A stretch of DNA of 13,608 nucleotides from Acidimicrobiia bacterium (lineage in GTDB: Bacteria > Actinomycetota > Acidimicrobiia > IMCC26256 > JAENVU01): the NCBI GenBank assembly GCA_025357995.1, contig JANYLF010000040.1, forward strand, positions 1 through 13,608. Reading direction: 5' to 3'. Each line of letters starts with the position of its first letter. Position 1 is the stretch's first letter. Below the pieces are notes generated by a model. It made no database searches. It was not told the origin of the DNA and saw nothing but the letters and a program-made list of their open reading frames with translations. Of this stretch, positions 1 through 6,391 are shown piece after piece. Position numbers and translations under genes: made by a program.

Positions 1-276
1 ACCAGCCAGTTCGAGAACCATGTGCGGGCTGTCTTGGGGTGGCCACTCGGCGCGACCGACATGGTGGAACCCAGCGCGATGGTGAACCTGATCGGTGCGT
101 CGGTGGATCCGGCTGCGGTCCTCGCGATCCCCGGGGTGCACCTCCATCAGTACGCGAAGGAGGTGCGGACCGGTCGCAAGGTCGGCCACGTCACCGTCAC
201 CGCGGCCGACGAATCCACGTTGAACGATCGGCTGGCAGCGCTGCGGCGCCTCGTCCCATCCGATGTGGACGCCTGA
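1..276 (+). CDS. purK: N5-carboxyaminoimidazole ribonucleotide synthase, C-terminal end (partial)
   Basis: This is the last 91 residues of an ATP-grasp enzyme; the 5' part lies outside the window. PurK converts AIR, bicarbonate and ATP to N5-CAIR in de novo purine synthesis in the cytoplasm. The visible part opens with TSQFENHVRAVLGWPLG, a hallmark of the PurK family where the ATP-grasp domain meets the C-terminal barrel. It continues with a VNLIG strand and a block around residues 55-70 (HLHQYAKEVRTGRKVGHVTV) typical of the PurK C-terminal domain. The reading frame is open from base 1, so the GTG at 22 and later ATGs are internal and not starts. It ends in TGA at 274-276. The next gene begins about 100 bases downstream and is unrelated. 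PurT is an alternative ATP-grasp relative, but the TSQFENH block favours PurK. Confidence 0.9.
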   Translation, partial: TSQFENHVRAVLGWPLGATDMVEPSAMVNLIGASVDPAAVLAIPGVHLHQYAKEVRTGRKVGHVTVTAADESTLNDRLAALRRLVPSDVDA

Positions 277-280
277 CGAG

Positions 281-299
281 TTCGTCACTTGGGGACGAA
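281..299 (+). terminator. Possible hairpin terminator after purK
   Basis: TTCGTC (281-286) and GACGAA (294-299) form a perfect 6-bp stem around a 7-base loop, extendable by a G-T and an A-T pair. It lies five bases after the purK stop and is followed by an A/T-richer stretch, but there is no clean T run. Placement supports a terminator; the stem is short, so this is tentative. Confidence 0.35.
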
Positions 300-366
300 T
301 TGATCATTCATTAGTTCAGCGAACCCGGGCCATCTGCCGATATCTGCTGCGTCAGCCTCGTTGACC

Positions 367-372
367 AGGAGG
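367..372 (+). promoter_or_regulatory. Ribosome binding site that fixes the start at 381
   Basis: AGGAGG lies 8 bases before the GTG at 381. An upstream in-frame GTG at 372 overlaps this motif and cannot be served by it, so the start at 381 is preferred. Confidence 0.7.
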
Positions 373-380
373 TGTCCACC

Positions 381-887
381 GTGCCCAGCCGATCCGCGTT
401 GGCGGCATCCATCACCGTCACCGCCACCTTGGTGAGTGGAATGGCAGCCGTCGCCGCCACCACCGGATTCCGTCCATTGGCCGCCGCGTCCGCCGACGCC
501 GCACCAAGTCTGCAGGCCGCCACGAGCGCGCCCGCCGCCGGCCCCGGCGTGGCTCCTGCCGCGTCCTCGGTGGTTCCCGGAACCGCCGCGGGACCGAGCG
601 CCCCGCCCTCGTCGTCGAGCGCGGCTGCCGCGTGGTTGGTGGCCCTTGCGCGGGGCTCCGGCGCACCGCCGACCACTGGCGCAGGATCGTCCGCACCACC
701 GTCAGTTGCCGATCCGACGACGCCGACCACATCGCCGAAACCTGTCGCACCACCGACCACGAAACCGCCCACACCCACCACGACGAGTCCCGCGCCGTTC
801 AACTGTGCCGGGAGCGACAACGGCCTCAGCGAGGCCGCGAAGCAGGCACGCGAGGCGTATTGCCACGGTCAGGGCTTCAATGACTAA
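381..887 (+). CDS. Secreted or anchored Pro/Thr/Ser-rich protein with a C-terminal two-cysteine tail
   Basis: I do not recognise a family. The 168-residue product starts with a basic/hydrophobic segment (about residues 3-27) ending in Ala-x-Ala sites, which looks like a signal peptide or a single membrane anchor. Residues 30-138 are low-complexity Ala/Pro/Ser/Thr sequence and probably disordered, with a Thr-Pro-rich stretch at about 108-138. The last 29 residues differ: C142 and C161 flank a short predicted helix with LSEAAKQAREAY, and could form a disulfide or bind a cofactor. GTG at 381 is chosen over GTG at 372 because of the ribosome binding site. Its stop overlaps the next gene's ATG by 8 bases, and that gene overlaps the cytochrome gene, so the three are probably one transcript. 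A role as a cell-envelope partner of the cytochrome is inference. Confidence 0.6.
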   Translation: MPSRSALAASITVTATLVSGMAAVAATTGFRPLAAASADAAPSLQAATSAPAAGPGVAPAASSVVPGTAAGPSAPPSSSSAAAAWLVALARGSGAPPTTGAGSSAPPSVADPTTPTTSPKPVAPPTTKPPTPTTTSPAPFNCAGSDNGLSEAAKQAREAYCHGQGFND

Positions 888-1368
888 GCGCTCCCGACCG
901 GCGGCCGCGAGCCGAGTGCTCGCGACCGGACTCAGCACGACCGCGACCTTCGCCATCGTGGCGCTGCTCGCATCGGGCGCGCCCGCGAGCACTGCCGTCG
1001 CGGGTGGTCCGCAACTCGCGGCCGCGACGAATCCGTCGGGATCCGTCACCCCGACCGGAGCCGCGGCGATCGCCGCTCCACCCGGCGCGACGCCGGCCGC
1101 GGGCGCGGCTCCAAACCCACTCGGCGCGGCCGCACCCACCGGCGCGGCCACCGCCTTCCCCACATCGGGTGCCCGACCGGCCGGCTCACCGTCGACGGGA
1201 AGCGCGCCCGGGACCGGGGCATCTGCACCCATCACCAACTCCCCGGTCACCTCCGGACCGGCGTCACCTCCTCCGACATCGGCGCCGGTCGCGTCGCCAC
1301 CACCGACGACACCACCGGCCACATCGCCTCCGCCGCCTCCTAACACTGGTGGAAGCAAGCCGGCATGA
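880..1368 (+). CDS. Secreted low-complexity Ala/Pro/Gly-rich protein
   Basis: Unrecognised 162-residue protein. A basic N-terminus (MTKRSR) is followed by a hydrophobic segment at about residues 10-33 and an Ala-x-Ala-like region, suggesting export or a single membrane anchor. The rest is almost wholly Ala, Pro, Gly, Ser and Thr, with no cysteine and few aromatics, and ends in a proline-rich tract (about 128-154), so it is probably disordered. ATG at 880 overlaps the previous stop (ATGACTAA), giving translational coupling. The frame is open upstream to 436, but that part is antisense-like noise inside the previous gene. The stop shares ATGA with the next start. It resembles the upstream protein in architecture but lacks the cysteine tail. 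Pro-rich composition makes alignment-based assignment unreliable. Confidence 0.6.
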   Translation: MTKRSRPAAASRVLATGLSTTATFAIVALLASGAPASTAVAGGPQLAAATNPSGSVTPTGAAAIAAPPGATPAAGAAPNPLGAAAPTGAATAFPTSGARPAGSPSTGSAPGTGASAPITNSPVTSGPASPPPTSAPVASPPPTTPPATSPPPPPNTGGSKPA

Positions 1369-2222
1369 ACCTCGATCCGAAGACCTGGTGGTACGTGACG
1401 CGGGCGGGTGGATACGTCTCGTGGGCGCTGCTCGCGATCGCGGTCCTCTGGGGTCTCTTCATCACCAACCGAACACTCACGAAGAGCGCGGCACCCGCCT
1501 GGGTGTTGGACTTACATCGCCACCTGGGCGGACTGGCGGTGGTGTTCGTCGCGATCCACGTGGGTGCGCTGCCGCTCGACGGGTACACGCATTGGAGCTG
1601 GGGCGATCTCTTCGTGCCGATGGCGACCACGTGGCATCCCGTGGCGATCGCGTTCGGCATCGTGGCGATGTACCTCCTGATCGCGATCGAGGTCACATCG
1701 CTACTGGGCCGTCGATTCCCGAAGAAGTGGTGGCGACGAGTGCACATGTTGTCGTTCCCGCTCTACGTGATCGCGTCGATCCACCTCTTTGCCGCGGGGA
1801 CCGACAGTGCCAACGTGGTGGCGCGCTGGATGGTGGTGACCACCTCGACGCTCATCGTCTTCCTCACGGTGGTACGTGGACTCGCCGCGGCCAAGCCACG
1901 CGAGAAGGGCGCGAACCCGCGAATTGCGGCGGCACGTGCCGCGGCTGCAACCATTCCCTCCGCCACCGCGACGGTCGCAGAACCCGTCCTGGCCGCGCTG
2001 GCACCGGTCGCGATCGCCGACGCGTCCGATGATCTCTTGCCGGTCACGGCTTCGGCCGAGGTCACGCACCCCACCCCGATTCCGCGGTCGATGACTCCGA
2101 TACCCATCGACGCCCGAGTGGCACGGATCCGCCGCCAGAGCGCCGATGCCGCAGCCCGCGCCCGACGGCATGCGCCCGCCACCGCGACGTCGACCGGCGA
2201 CGCGCGTTCGGCGGCGCGCTGA
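1365..2222 (+). CDS. Ferric-reductase-like transmembrane bis-heme cytochrome
   Basis: A 285-residue integral membrane protein resembling the ferric reductase/NADPH oxidase-type transmembrane domain family. About five hydrophobic helices are visible (roughly residues 14-34, 48-70, 92-114, 126-144 and 152-172). H51 and H65 on one helix, and H127 and H140 on another, have the 13-14 residue spacing typical of ligands for two stacked b-hemes, so transmembrane electron transfer is the likely role. There is no FAD or NAD domain, so electrons must come from a partner. From about residue 175 to the end there is an unusual Ala/Pro/Val-rich tail closing in an Arg/Ala-rich segment. ATG at 1365 shares ATGA with the preceding stop, so it is co-translated with the two Pro-rich proteins. 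It converges with the next gene with one base between the stops. Donor and acceptor are unknown. Confidence 0.75.
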   Translation: MNLDPKTWWYVTRAGGYVSWALLAIAVLWGLFITNRTLTKSAAPAWVLDLHRHLGGLAVVFVAIHVGALPLDGYTHWSWGDLFVPMATTWHPVAIAFGIVAMYLLIAIEVTSLLGRRFPKKWWRRVHMLSFPLYVIASIHLFAAGTDSANVVARWMVVTTSTLIVFLTVVRGLAAAKPREKGANPRIAAARAAAATIPSATATVAEPVLAALAPVAIADASDDLLPVTASAEVTHPTPIPRSMTPIPIDARVARIRRQSADAAARARRHAPATATSTGDARSAAR

Positions 2223-2223
2223 G

Positions 2224-3366
2224 CTACGCGATCGCACCGGTCCCGCGGCGGTCGGCAATCTCGTCCGGTGAGAAGCCCCAGTCGGTCAGCACCTCGTCGG
2301 TATGTTGTCCCGGCCACGCCGGGCCGCGTTGGATCGCTCCCGGCGTACGGCTGAAGCGCGGTGCCGGTGCCGGTTGGAGAAGACCATCGGACTCCACAAT
2401 CGTGGCGCGCGCCTTGAGATGGGGATGCGCGGCCGCTTCGTCCATCGTGAGCACCGGCGCGAAGCACACGTCGGTCATCTCAAGTACCTCGCACCACTCG
2501 TCGCGCGTCTTCGTGAGGAACAACGCGGTGAATCGCTCACGGAGGTCGGGCCACGTCGTTTGGTTCATCTGCCCGGCGAGTTCCACGTCGTCGGTCAAAC
2601 CCAGACGCGCGATCAACTCGGCGTAGAACTGTGGCTCCAGCGAACCGAGCGAGATGAACTTCGCGTCGGACGTCTCGTACGTGTCGTAGAAGGGCGCGCC
2701 CGTGTCGAGCACGTTCGTGCCGAACGGTCCCCAGATTCCGAGCGAGCGGAAACCCCACATCATCGCCATCAACACCGCGGCGCCGTCGACCATCGCCGCG
2801 TCGATCACCTGTCCCTTGCCACTCCGACCCGACTCGACGAGCGCGCACGCCACCCCGAACGCCATCAACATTCCGCCGCCGCCGAAATCGCCGACGACGT
2901 TGATCGGCGGCGTCGGCTTCCCACCGGCGCGACCGAAGTGTGCGAGCGCGCCCGCGAGCGCGATGTAGTTGATGTCGTGCCCGGCCGCCTGGGCGTACGG
3001 GCCGTCCTGACCCCAGCCGGTCATCCGCCCGTACACGTGAGCCGGATTGCGCGCGTGGCACGCGTCGGGACCGATGCCGAGCCGATCGGCGACGCCGGGC
3101 CGGAAACCCTCGATCAGCACATCCGCATGCTCGACGAGGCGCAACACGGTCTCGACGCCGGCCGGGTTCTTGAGATCGACACCGATGGATCGCCGACCAC
3201 GGTTCAGGATCTCGAGGTTCTGGCGATCGAAGTTCGCGGTCACAGCCTGCGCGCGGTCGACCCGCACGACGTCGGCCCCCATGTCGGCGAGCATCATCGC
3301 CGCGAACGGGCCGGGCCCGATCCCGGCGATCTCGACGACCTTGACTCCCGACAACGGTCCCGACAC
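2224..3366 (-). CDS. Alpha-methylacyl-CoA racemase-like CoA transferase (CaiB/BaiF, family III)
   Basis: A 380-residue cytoplasmic enzyme of the family III CoA-transferase fold. Racemases of this group interconvert (R)- and (S)-2-methylacyl-CoA so that branched side chains of fatty acids, sterols or isoprenoids can enter beta-oxidation. The N-terminus has GPLSGVKVVEIAGIGPGPFA and the GADVVRVDR strand. The catalytic signature GHDINY puts His at residue 130, with Asp160 in NVVGDFGGGG and Glu244 in SLEPQFY. These match the His/Asp/Glu set of the mycobacterial racemase Mcr with a small offset, which favours racemase over a true CoA transferase. GTG at 3366 is chosen because AAGGAG lies 6 bases upstream and the conserved start follows at once; an ATG at 3402 is possible. 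The frame stays open upstream into the isomerase gene only because of a frameshift there. Confidence 0.88.
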   Translation of the reverse strand: MSGPLSGVKVVEIAGIGPGPFAAMMLADMGADVVRVDRAQAVTANFDRQNLEILNRGRRSIGVDLKNPAGVETVLRLVEHADVLIEGFRPGVADRLGIGPDACHARNPAHVYGRMTGWGQDGPYAQAAGHDINYIALAGALAHFGRAGGKPTPPINVVGDFGGGGMLMAFGVACALVESGRSGKGQVIDAAMVDGAAVLMAMMWGFRSLGIWGPFGTNVLDTGAPFYDTYETSDAKFISLGSLEPQFYAELIARLGLTDDVELAGQMNQTTWPDLRERFTALFLTKTRDEWCEVLEMTDVCFAPVLTMDEAAAHPHLKARATIVESDGLLQPAPAPRFSRTPGAIQRGPAWPGQHTDEVLTDWGFSPDEIADRRGTGAIA

Positions 3367-3372
3367 GGTGCG

Positions 3373-3378
3373 CTCCTT
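3373..3378 (-). promoter_or_regulatory. Ribosome binding site that fixes the racemase start
   Basis: On the minus strand AAGGAG stands 6 bases before GTG at 3366. It identifies a separate translation start for the racemase-like gene and argues against translation as a fusion with the upstream isomerase. Confidence 0.75.
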
Positions 3379-3473
3379 CGACGTTCCCAGAATGTGAAAC
3401 ATGGCACCGGTCACGACGATGCGCGTCAGCGGTGACCACGATGCGGCGTCGGACGTTACCTCTTGACCGTCAG

Positions 3474-3526
3474 GACATCGTTCCGGTGTTTGGGAGGTGG
3501 TCGGGCCGCAGAGACATCGTTCCGGT
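3474..3526. repeat. 14-bp direct repeat pair in an intergenic region
   Basis: GACATCGTTCCGGT occurs at 3474-3487 and again, perfectly, at 3513-3526, 39 bases apart start to start. Both copies lie between the restored stop of the isomerase gene and the racemase start. On the minus strand the second copy abuts that stop. The pair falls in an open 24-codon minus-strand reading frame (3456-3530) in which RNDV recurs 13 residues apart. It could be an insertion-sequence remnant, a regulator binding pair or chance. Confidence 0.7.
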
Positions 3527-4311
3527 TCATCGGAGTGTGCGGGAGAGGTTGAAGTCGCCGTCGTGGATGATCTCGCCGTCCAGTGGTCGAGGATGTCGCG
3601 CCGACCCCGGACCTCGAGCGCGTCGCTCGCCGGACCGAGCCGGCGGTACAGCAGACGGGCGAGGTCACTCGCCGGACCGACGACCACGACGTCGGCGTCA
3701 TCGTCGGGATCGGCGAAGATGAAGCCCTCCGGGGTGAGCAGGATGGTGCCGATACCGTCGAAGTCGGTCGCCCGCAACGCGATCGTCTCACCGTGGCCGC
3801 GCAACTCCGCACCGCCCGGCAGGAACTGCGCTACGTGCGGGAGGAACTCGATCAGCTCGCGGACCGAGTCGTCGGCAACCGCCGGTTCCAACTCGGTTGG
3901 CACACCCATCGCCTGCGCGAGGTCGATCCGATGCATAGCGGTCTCGTGGAGTTGTCGGCGCGACCAGAAGCTCACTCCCTGCGCCGGGTCCCATGCCCAC
4001 ATCGCGTCGGCCGCTCCGGCCGCACGCAATTCCGCGACCAGTTCGGACCCGCCGGCACCCAGCCACCGGCCGAGATCGTCCGGCCCGGTCGGCCGGTCGA
4101 AGGCCATCTCCTCACGCGGGAGTCGCGCCGGGGCGCGCTGGCGCACCATATCGGTCACCCACCGGTGGATCACGCCGAGATGCTCGATCAGTTGGGTGAC
4201 GGTCCAGTCGGGACAAGCCGGCACGACGGCGTCCGGGTCGGCGGTCGCCAGGAGCGCGACGAAGCGGTGCATCTCCCGCTCGAGCGCGTCGACTCGTGCC
4301 TGATGTTCCAT
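3527..4311 (-). pseudogene. Mycothiol-dependent maleylpyruvate isomerase family protein, with a -1 frameshift near its 3' end
   Basis: A DinB-fold protein of the mycothiol-dependent maleylpyruvate isomerase (MDMPI) family, whose members use mycothiol in reactions such as cis-trans isomerisation of maleylpyruvate. The N-terminal four-helix part contains H49 (LGVIHRW) and an HExxxH-like element with E123 and H127, equivalent to the family's metal-binding His/Glu/His. A C-terminal MDMPI domain follows (about 150-260). After Trp-Thr at 3578-3582 the frame derails. Adding one G restores GEIIHDGDFNLSRTLR and a TGA at 3527-3529, a typical family ending, for about 261 residues in all. Without it the frame runs into the racemase gene. 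ATG at 4311 is 8 bases after the SMP-30 stop, so the two are an operon. The shift could be a sequencing error or a real mutation. The exact substrate is unknown, as many family members are not true maleylpyruvate isomerases. Confidence 0.82.
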
Positions 4312-4319
4312 CCGGGCCG

Positions 4320-5243
4320 TCAGAACGCCAGCTGCAGGCCGGGGCGGGGCCAGGGCAGCGAGACGAGCTTGCCCGTGGCCGACATCGTCACGAACGCGGT
4401 CGTGAGATCGGGACCACCAAAGCACACGTTGGTGACGAGCGGGTCGGGCAGGGCGACGTGCGCGACGCCCGCGCCCGAGCCGTCGGCATCCGGTGCGATC
4501 ACGGTGAGCCCGCCGTTGACGATCGTGCCCACCACCACATATCCCCCACTGTCGACCGCGAGCGAGTCGAGCAACTGCATCCCCGGCAACCCTGCGAGCA
4601 GGGTGCCGCCGTGGCCAATGGGATTCGGTCGGCCAACCACGCCCGGTCCCTCCACCGGCCACCAGTAGACGCGACCAGTGTGGGTCTCCGCGACGTAGAG
4701 GCGGTCACCATTCGGCGAGAGTCCGATCCCGTTCGGCGATTCCAGTGGATGGATGACCTCGCGAATCGATGAACCGTCGGGCGACGCGTAGTACACACCG
4801 CCTTCGTCCCGATCGCGTTCGCGGATCTTGCCGTGGTCGGTGAACCACATTCCACCGTCGGCATCGAAGACCAGGTCGTTCGGACCCTTCAGCGGATGAC
4901 CGTCGCACTCGGTGTAGAGCACGGTCACCTCACCGGTCGCGAGGTCGACGCGTTCGATCCGGCCACCGGAGTAGTCGTCGGGCTGGATCAGGTCCGTGAT
5001 CGTCATTCCGAACACTTCCGTAAACGACCACCCGCCGCTGTTGCAGACGTAGCCGGCACCGTCGGGTCCGATCGCCAAGCCGTTGGGGCTCCCACCCGGT
5101 GTGGCGATCGTCTCGATCCGACCGTCCGCATGGACGCGATCCACCGACCGCCGCTTCAGCTCCACGCAGAGCACGGTGCCGTCCGGCATCCATACAGGCC
5201 CCTCGGGAAAGTCGAGTCCGGTCGCGATTTCCGTGATCTCCAT
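4320..5243 (-). CDS. SMP-30/gluconolactonase/LRE family protein
   Basis: A 307-residue predicted six-bladed beta-propeller hydrolase of the SMP-30/gluconolactonase family, which uses a divalent metal to open lactone rings. E14 in LDFPEGPVW fits the first metal ligand. N122 in LKGPNDLVFD, the PNG of ESPNGIGLSP and the Asp of QLLDSLAVD fit the later ligand positions, and FTD(H) follows each blade pattern. The length is normal for the family and there is no signal peptide, so it is probably cytoplasmic. The frame opens at 5339, but the ATG at 5243 has GGAG 7 bases upstream and immediately precedes the conserved start; the longer N-terminus is Arg-rich noise. It is first in a minus-strand operon with the MDMPI and racemase genes. 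Its lactone substrate is unknown. Confidence 0.85.
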   Translation of the reverse strand: MEITEIATGLDFPEGPVWMPDGTVLCVELKRRSVDRVHADGRIETIATPGGSPNGLAIGPDGAGYVCNSGGWSFTEVFGMTITDLIQPDDYSGGRIERVDLATGEVTVLYTECDGHPLKGPNDLVFDADGGMWFTDHGKIRERDRDEGGVYYASPDGSSIREVIHPLESPNGIGLSPNGDRLYVAETHTGRVYWWPVEGPGVVGRPNPIGHGGTLLAGLPGMQLLDSLAVDSGGYVVVGTIVNGGLTVIAPDADGSGAGVAHVALPDPLVTNVCFGGPDLTTAFVTMSATGKLVSLPWPRPGLQLAF

Positions 5244-5365
5244 ACGTCTTCTCCGCTCTCGGCCCTTCGGTCCGGGCCGCTCGGGCCCCGCTCGGCGCGA
5301 TCGCCGGACCGGGGTGGTAGTGGCGCCTCGCTCACGCATCAGAGCGCACAGGTGCGCATCGAGGC

Positions 5366-5371
5366 AAGAAT
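5366..5371 (+). promoter_or_regulatory. Weak -10-like element for a possible leaderless start at 5378
   Basis: AAGAAT ends 6 bases before the GTG at 5378, the same spacing as the two better matches before the genes at 8519 and 13226. No good ribosome binding site is present. The first base does not fit TAnnnT, so this is weak. Confidence 0.25.
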
Positions 5372-5377
5372 GCGCGG

Positions 5378-6391
5378 GTGAAGATTCGACTGGACCCAGA
5401 AGACGAGTACATGCACGCGCTGGAAGACGCGACCAACTTCAACGAGAGCATGTACTTCAACGTGTACGACCCCGCCGAGAAGATCGGCGGTTTCCTCCGG
5501 CTCGGCAACCGCGCCAACGAGGGCTACGCGGAGATGACGACGTGCCTCTACCTGCCGGACGGTCGCGTCGGCTTCATGTATGGCCGCCCGGAGATCGCGA
5601 ACAACGACGCGTTCGACGCGGGCGGCATGAACTTCGACGTGGTGACGCCCTTCGAGGCGTTACGTACCACGTACACCGGCAAGGTCGTGCTGCTCGACGA
5701 GCCGCTCCAGATGGCGAACCCCCGCAAGGCGTTCACCGAGAACCCGTGGATCGATTGCTCCGTCGAGCTCGACTATCGCGGCATCGCGCCTATGTACGGC
5801 GGCGAGCCGGTGAACGACGACGGCTCGGCACTCACGGAGGACTACTCGGGCGGGTTCGCGCGCGGCCACTACGAACAGCACGTAGGTGGGCGCGGCGTGA
5901 TTCGCGTCGGCGACGAGGATTGGCCCGTCGACGGCTTCGGGCTCCGCGACCACTCGTGGGGTCCTCGGTTCTGGCAGGCGCCGTGGTGGTACCGGTGGCT
6001 CACGATCAACTTCGACGACCACAGCGGGTTCGTGGTATCGATCGTCGCGTCACGCGACGGGAAGCAGCGCATCGGTGGTGTCGCATTGCAAGACGGCGAG
6101 TACCGCCACATCGACCGCGCCACCATCGAGACCGATTGGGTCGGCGACGACCTCTACCACCAAGAAATGCGCATCACCGCCGGCGCGGGCGATCGTGAGT
6201 ACGAGATCACCGGCAGCGTGTTGAACCTGATTCCGTTGAGAAATCGCCGCACCACCCCGGAGGGCGAACAACTCGTCACCCGAATCTCGGAAGGCATGAC
6301 CGAGTGGCACTGGGACGGCCACACGGGATACGGCCTCTCCGAATACCTCGACCAAATCGTCGACGGCAAGCCCGTCGGCTGGGAGGGTTAG
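5378..6391 (+). CDS. AttH/CrtC-like protein resembling DUF7064/DUF7065 proteins
   Basis: A 337-residue soluble protein without a signal peptide or membrane segment. It resembles the two-domain, lipocalin-like proteins (related to AttH and hydroxyneurosporene synthase) that occur in several paralogues in actinobacterial lipid and steroid catabolism regions. The N-terminal half carries a beta-rich pattern (FLRLGNRANEGYAEM, residues about 29-48). The centre has the diagnostic FGLRDHSWGPR motif (R190, D191, H192, W194), followed by Trp-rich FWQAPWWYRW and a second beta-rich domain to about residue 330. Biochemical function is unknown. GTG at 5378 is used, as upstream in-frame sequence gives no better start. 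It is transcribed divergently from the SMP-30 operon over a 134-base gap. Its stop overlaps the convergent PhyH stop by 4 bases. Confidence 0.72.
   Translation: MKIRLDPEDEYMHALEDATNFNESMYFNVYDPAEKIGGFLRLGNRANEGYAEMTTCLYLPDGRVGFMYGRPEIANNDAFDAGGMNFDVVTPFEALRTTYTGKVVLLDEPLQMANPRKAFTENPWIDCSVELDYRGIAPMYGGEPVNDDGSALTEDYSGGFARGHYEQHVGGRGVIRVGDEDWPVDGFGLRDHSWGPRFWQAPWWYRWLTINFDDHSGFVVSIVASRDGKQRIGGVALQDGEYRHIDRATIETDWVGDDLYHQEMRITAGAGDREYEITGSVLNLIPLRNRRTTPEGEQLVTRISEGMTEWHWDGHTGYGLSEYLDQIVDGKPVGWEG

Noticed and set aside
436..879. Upstream extension of the second Pro-rich gene
   Set aside because: It lies inside the first Pro-rich gene in another frame, is Arg/Pro-rich noise, and the ATG at 880 gives a coherent signal-like N-terminus.
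500..1350. Tandem repeat or CRISPR-like array in the Pro-rich genes
   Set aside because: The repetition is only amino-acid composition bias; there is no constant repeat unit or spacer length.
2302..3435. 377-codon plus-strand reading frame opposite the racemase
   Set aside because: The minus strand encodes an enzyme with intact catalytic motifs; this frame is Arg/His-rich, has no family features and is a by-product of high GC.
2224..4311. A genuine isomerase-racemase fusion protein
   Set aside because: Residues between the domains are unlike either family, a single added base restores the natural isomerase end, and the racemase has its own ribosome binding site.
3583..4668. 361-codon plus-strand frame opposite the isomerase and SMP-30 genes
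   Set aside because: It crosses two well-supported minus-strand genes and shows no domain.
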